Below, piece by piece: positions 6,366-8,324 of a stretch of 8,324 bases of DNA. This DNA comes from an uncultured Bacteroidota bacterium (GTDB lineage Bacteria; Bacteroidota; Bacteroidia; Bacteroidales; 4484-276). The DNA lies in the NCBI GenBank assembly GCA_903930725.1, contig CAIYZW010000582.1:1-8324 (forward strand), written 5' to 3'. Both the position numbers and the translations under genes were made by a program. Numbering within the stretch: position 1 is the stretch's first letter; every line of letters begins with the position of its first letter. Below the pieces are notes generated by a model. That model had not been told where the DNA came from. It ran no database searches and worked only from the letters and a program-made list of their open reading frames with translations.

Positions 6366-8099
6366 GGGGAGCGACCAGCTTTTTTCGATATCCCAGTTGG
6401 CTCTAACCTCTATCTCAGCCGGAAAAAACAACACATTTTCCGGCTGTCGCTTTTTAAAGTAATTGCCGGTGTCCCATTTATTATTGGGCCATTTATCGCC
6501 AATGGCTTTTAAAAGATACTTCCCGGGAACAATATTATCGAAAAGAACCAATGAACTTTCGTTTGCAAATTTCTCCCTCAAAACTTCCCCTTTTAGTGTG
6601 AGTAATTGAAAAATGTATGGATGCACACTTTCCCTAAATTCCGCATCAACAATGATATTTCCATACTCTTTAAAAGCTTTTGATTTAAATACCAGGTGTG
6701 TAGAATCGTTTGTAAGCCCGTACATTGAGAAGAATGACGAATCAGGGAAAAGAAATTCATAATTCGTTTCTTCGGTAATTTTGGAATAAAAAACAAAGTG
6801 GCGGAAACTGCTATCGGTTGGTTTAAATCCGGGATTCATTGAAGTGTCAACTCCTGAAATAAACCTGGTGCGCGAAAAATCGTACGAGCTTAGCGGGTCA
6901 TCAAAATTTAGCTGCAGGCTTATGCCCAAATCAATGCTACGACTTTTGGCGTTGCTATTGATTTTAATGTGTTCAACCGTAACTGCATCGTCATTTTTGC
7001 GTTTCTTTTTCTCGATTTTTTGTTTTCTGTAAACAATCATCGTGGTATCGAGGATGGAATCAGCGACTAAAACCTGAACCTGAAGGCTGTCTAAATTAAT
7101 ATCGCGCAACCAAACCTGCAAAGTATCACGATTGCGGTTAAATTCTTCAACTTTCCAGTTTTCGGCTATTTCCTTGTTGATCACTTTTAATTTTACGGAC
7201 TCCTTTTCGGGATATTTCAACGCCATTTTATATCTTCCCGGAGTAGTCATTTCGCTGCTCAGGATTCGTTGCACTGTGTCGGTTTGTTGAAACATCAACA
7301 GCGAATAGTAATTTTTATAAAGATTGGACACGATAAGCGTATCTTTTTTCGAAGTGTCGGCAGGAATTTCTGGAATCTCCGGCATTATGATGGCTTCGGG
7401 AAGAATCAGAGAATCAATAAACGCAATTTCTTCGTTTGGCTGGTCGAAAAGATAATTGCTGTTAACATCTTTAAGAGCAAAAATTTTGTAAGGTTCATTG
7501 CGCAGGTTTCTCAGCTGGAAAATTCCGTTTTTATCGGTTTTCGAAATGTAAAGTGGGCGAACCAGGCAAGGCACCGAATCTTGTGGTACTGTATCGTTGT
7601 TTTGAGGGTAAAGCATCACAAATGCATCCTCAACCGGCTTATGGTCAAAGGCATTTAACACCTCGCCACCAACCGACAGCGAATCAATGTGGTCGCCGGT
7701 CGAAAAGGCATAAACAAAATCCTTCAATGAATTATCCTCGGTGATATCAACAATGGCGCTTCCAAAAAAAATCGAATAGGTTGTGTTTTGGACGAGTTTG
7801 CTTTTCAGATCAATAACCACTGCTTTACCACGGAGTTTAAACTCTGGCTGTTCTTCCAAAGGTGGCGAAATAATAACCTGCTGATTGGGATTTTTAAGTT
7901 TTACAAACTCATCAAAAGATATCGAAATGACTGATTTATCAAAATTAAGCGAATAATTGGGCGGGTCACTTTTTACAACACGGGGTGGTGTCTCATCTTT
8001 TGGCCCTCCGCCTGGCGAAACCGGATTAGCACAACTTATGAAAAACATCGTAAAAGCTGCCAAAATGAAAAACCTGAAGATGATTGTTGTGGGTTTCAA
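6363..8099 (-). CDS. Lipoprotein with N-terminal Ig-like domain (GGPKD..PP family), function unknown
   Basis: This 578-residue protein has a lipoprotein signal peptide: basic start, hydrophobic FFILAAFTMFF (10-20), then the lipobox FISC with lipidated Cys23. It should be anchored in the cell envelope. After the Cys comes the family hallmark SPGGGPKDETPPRVVKS (28-44), then a bacterial Ig-like (Big_5/SbsA-type) domain to about 135. A carboxypeptidase-regulatory-like beta domain (about 143-213: GGEVLNAFDHKPVEDAFVML) follows, then a long unassigned region with a basic stretch (358-369). The C-terminus has another beta segment with PGKYLLKAIGDKWPNNKWD and a conserved end (QPENVLFF, then EVRANWDIEKSW). 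The acidic surface-export signal often seen after the Cys in this phylum is absent. The start is a TTG at 8099: a stop lies four codons upstream, and the next ATG would leave only five residues before Cys23 and destroy the signal peptide. The family is widespread in Bacteroidota; I know of no assigned function. Confidence 0.88.
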   Translation of the reverse strand: MKPTTIIFRFFILAAFTMFFISCANPVSPGGGPKDETPPRVVKSDPPNYSLNFDKSVISISFDEFVKLKNPNQQVIISPPLEEQPEFKLRGKAVVIDLKSKLVQNTTYSIFFGSAIVDITEDNSLKDFVYAFSTGDHIDSLSVGGEVLNAFDHKPVEDAFVMLYPQNNDTVPQDSVPCLVRPLYISKTDKNGIFQLRNLRNEPYKIFALKDVNSNYLFDQPNEEIAFIDSLILPEAIIMPEIPEIPADTSKKDTLIVSNLYKNYYSLLMFQQTDTVQRILSSEMTTPGRYKMALKYPEKESVKLKVINKEIAENWKVEEFNRNRDTLQVWLRDINLDSLQVQVLVADSILDTTMIVYRKQKIEKKKRKNDDAVTVEHIKINSNAKSRSIDLGISLQLNFDDPLSSYDFSRTRFISGVDTSMNPGFKPTDSSFRHFVFYSKITEETNYEFLFPDSSFFSMYGLTNDSTHLVFKSKAFKEYGNIIVDAEFRESVHPYIFQLLTLKGEVLREKFANESSLVLFDNIVPGKYLLKAIGDKWPNNKWDTGNYFKKRQPENVLFFPAEIEVRANWDIEKSWSLP

Positions 8100-8324
8100 A
8101 CCTGAATGTTAAATTTTGTGCAAAGATGCAAAAAAAGGCAATGAAACCTCAGGTAATGATGAACTCATTTCGCTGGTTTTCGGAATTTTTGGAAGTAGTT
8201 ATAAAAGTGTTCTCAACATTGCACAACATGATTGGTTTTAATTTCTGATTTGATAATGCTTGGATGTCACTTGAGCTAAAGGAAACAATTTAATCCATTA
8301 CGGTATTAAAAAATGCCCGGGAAA
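8100..8324. other. Intergenic region, no convincing gene
   Basis: These 225 bases upstream of the lipoprotein gene run to the window edge. I see no RNA gene, terminator or clear promoter. A 30-codon plus-strand frame (8156-8248) starts with two Met codons, but nothing supports its translation. There is a 9-base palindrome, ACCTCAGGT, at 8146-8154. A neighbouring gene probably begins or ends beyond 8324. Confidence 0.6.
8121..8128 (-). promoter_or_regulatory. Weak -7 box candidate for the lipoprotein gene
   Basis: Read on the minus strand this is CATCTTTG, one mismatch from TAnnTTTG, about 20 bases before the TTG start. No matching -33 TTTG lies at the expected spacing. Only the position makes it worth noting. 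Confidence 0.2.

Noticed and set aside
6291..6512. Plus-strand frame overlapping the end of the ArsR-type gene and the lipoprotein gene
   Set aside because: It overlaps two better-supported genes and shows no family motif.
8156..8248. Thirty-codon plus-strand frame (MMNSFRWFSEFLEVVIKVF...)
   Set aside because: Too short, no promoter in front, no recognised family; chance is the simpler explanation.
1..8324. CRISPR array, insertion sequence, phage or toxin-antitoxin genes, tRNA or rRNA
   Set aside because: No repeated spacer pattern, transposase, terminal repeats or RNA gene signature found; composition is even across the window.

Overview
The window looks like a chromosomal segment from a member of the Bacteroidota. 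Three things suggest this. Two sites match the TAnnTTTG -7 promoter motif typical of the phylum. Genes lack Shine-Dalgarno sequences. The protein families present are also characteristic: a GHMP kinase of the GYDIA type beside HMG-CoA reductase, and a lipoprotein of the 'GGPKD..PP' Ig-like family. Base composition is AT-rich and similar throughout, and nothing points to a mobile element, phage, CRISPR array or RNA gene.

Bases 1-4197 hold a tightly packed plus-strand mevalonate-pathway operon: HMG-CoA reductase (5' end cut off by the window), a GYDIA-type GHMP kinase, diphosphomevalonate decarboxylase and mevalonate kinase. The junctions are 3 nt, 8 nt and a 4-nt ATGA overlap. Together these would convert HMG-CoA to mevalonate, phosphorylate it twice and decarboxylate it to isopentenyl diphosphate. 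No classical phosphomevalonate kinase is present. The second gene occupies that slot and is the obvious candidate for the missing step. HMG-CoA synthase and IPP isomerase are not in the window.

Bases 4198-4320 are a leader with a candidate promoter and a weak possible RNA structure. They precede a full-length adenine deaminase (4321-5961). Bases 5962-6025 carry a good Bacteroidota promoter overlapped by a perfect 8-bp inverted repeat, directly in front of a small ArsR-type regulator (6026-6322). The regulator has a CxxxC pair at its C-terminus instead of the classical ArsR metal site.

A convergent minus-strand gene (8099 to 6363) encodes a 578-residue lipoprotein with an N-terminal Ig-like domain, of unknown function. 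Bases 8100-8324 hold no convincing gene.

Most of the window is ordinary core metabolism. The points worth a second look are the uncharacterised GHMP kinase that should close the mevalonate pathway, the in-frame one-stop junction before it, the inverted repeat on the arsR promoter, the Cys pair of that regulator, and the conserved but unassigned lipoprotein.
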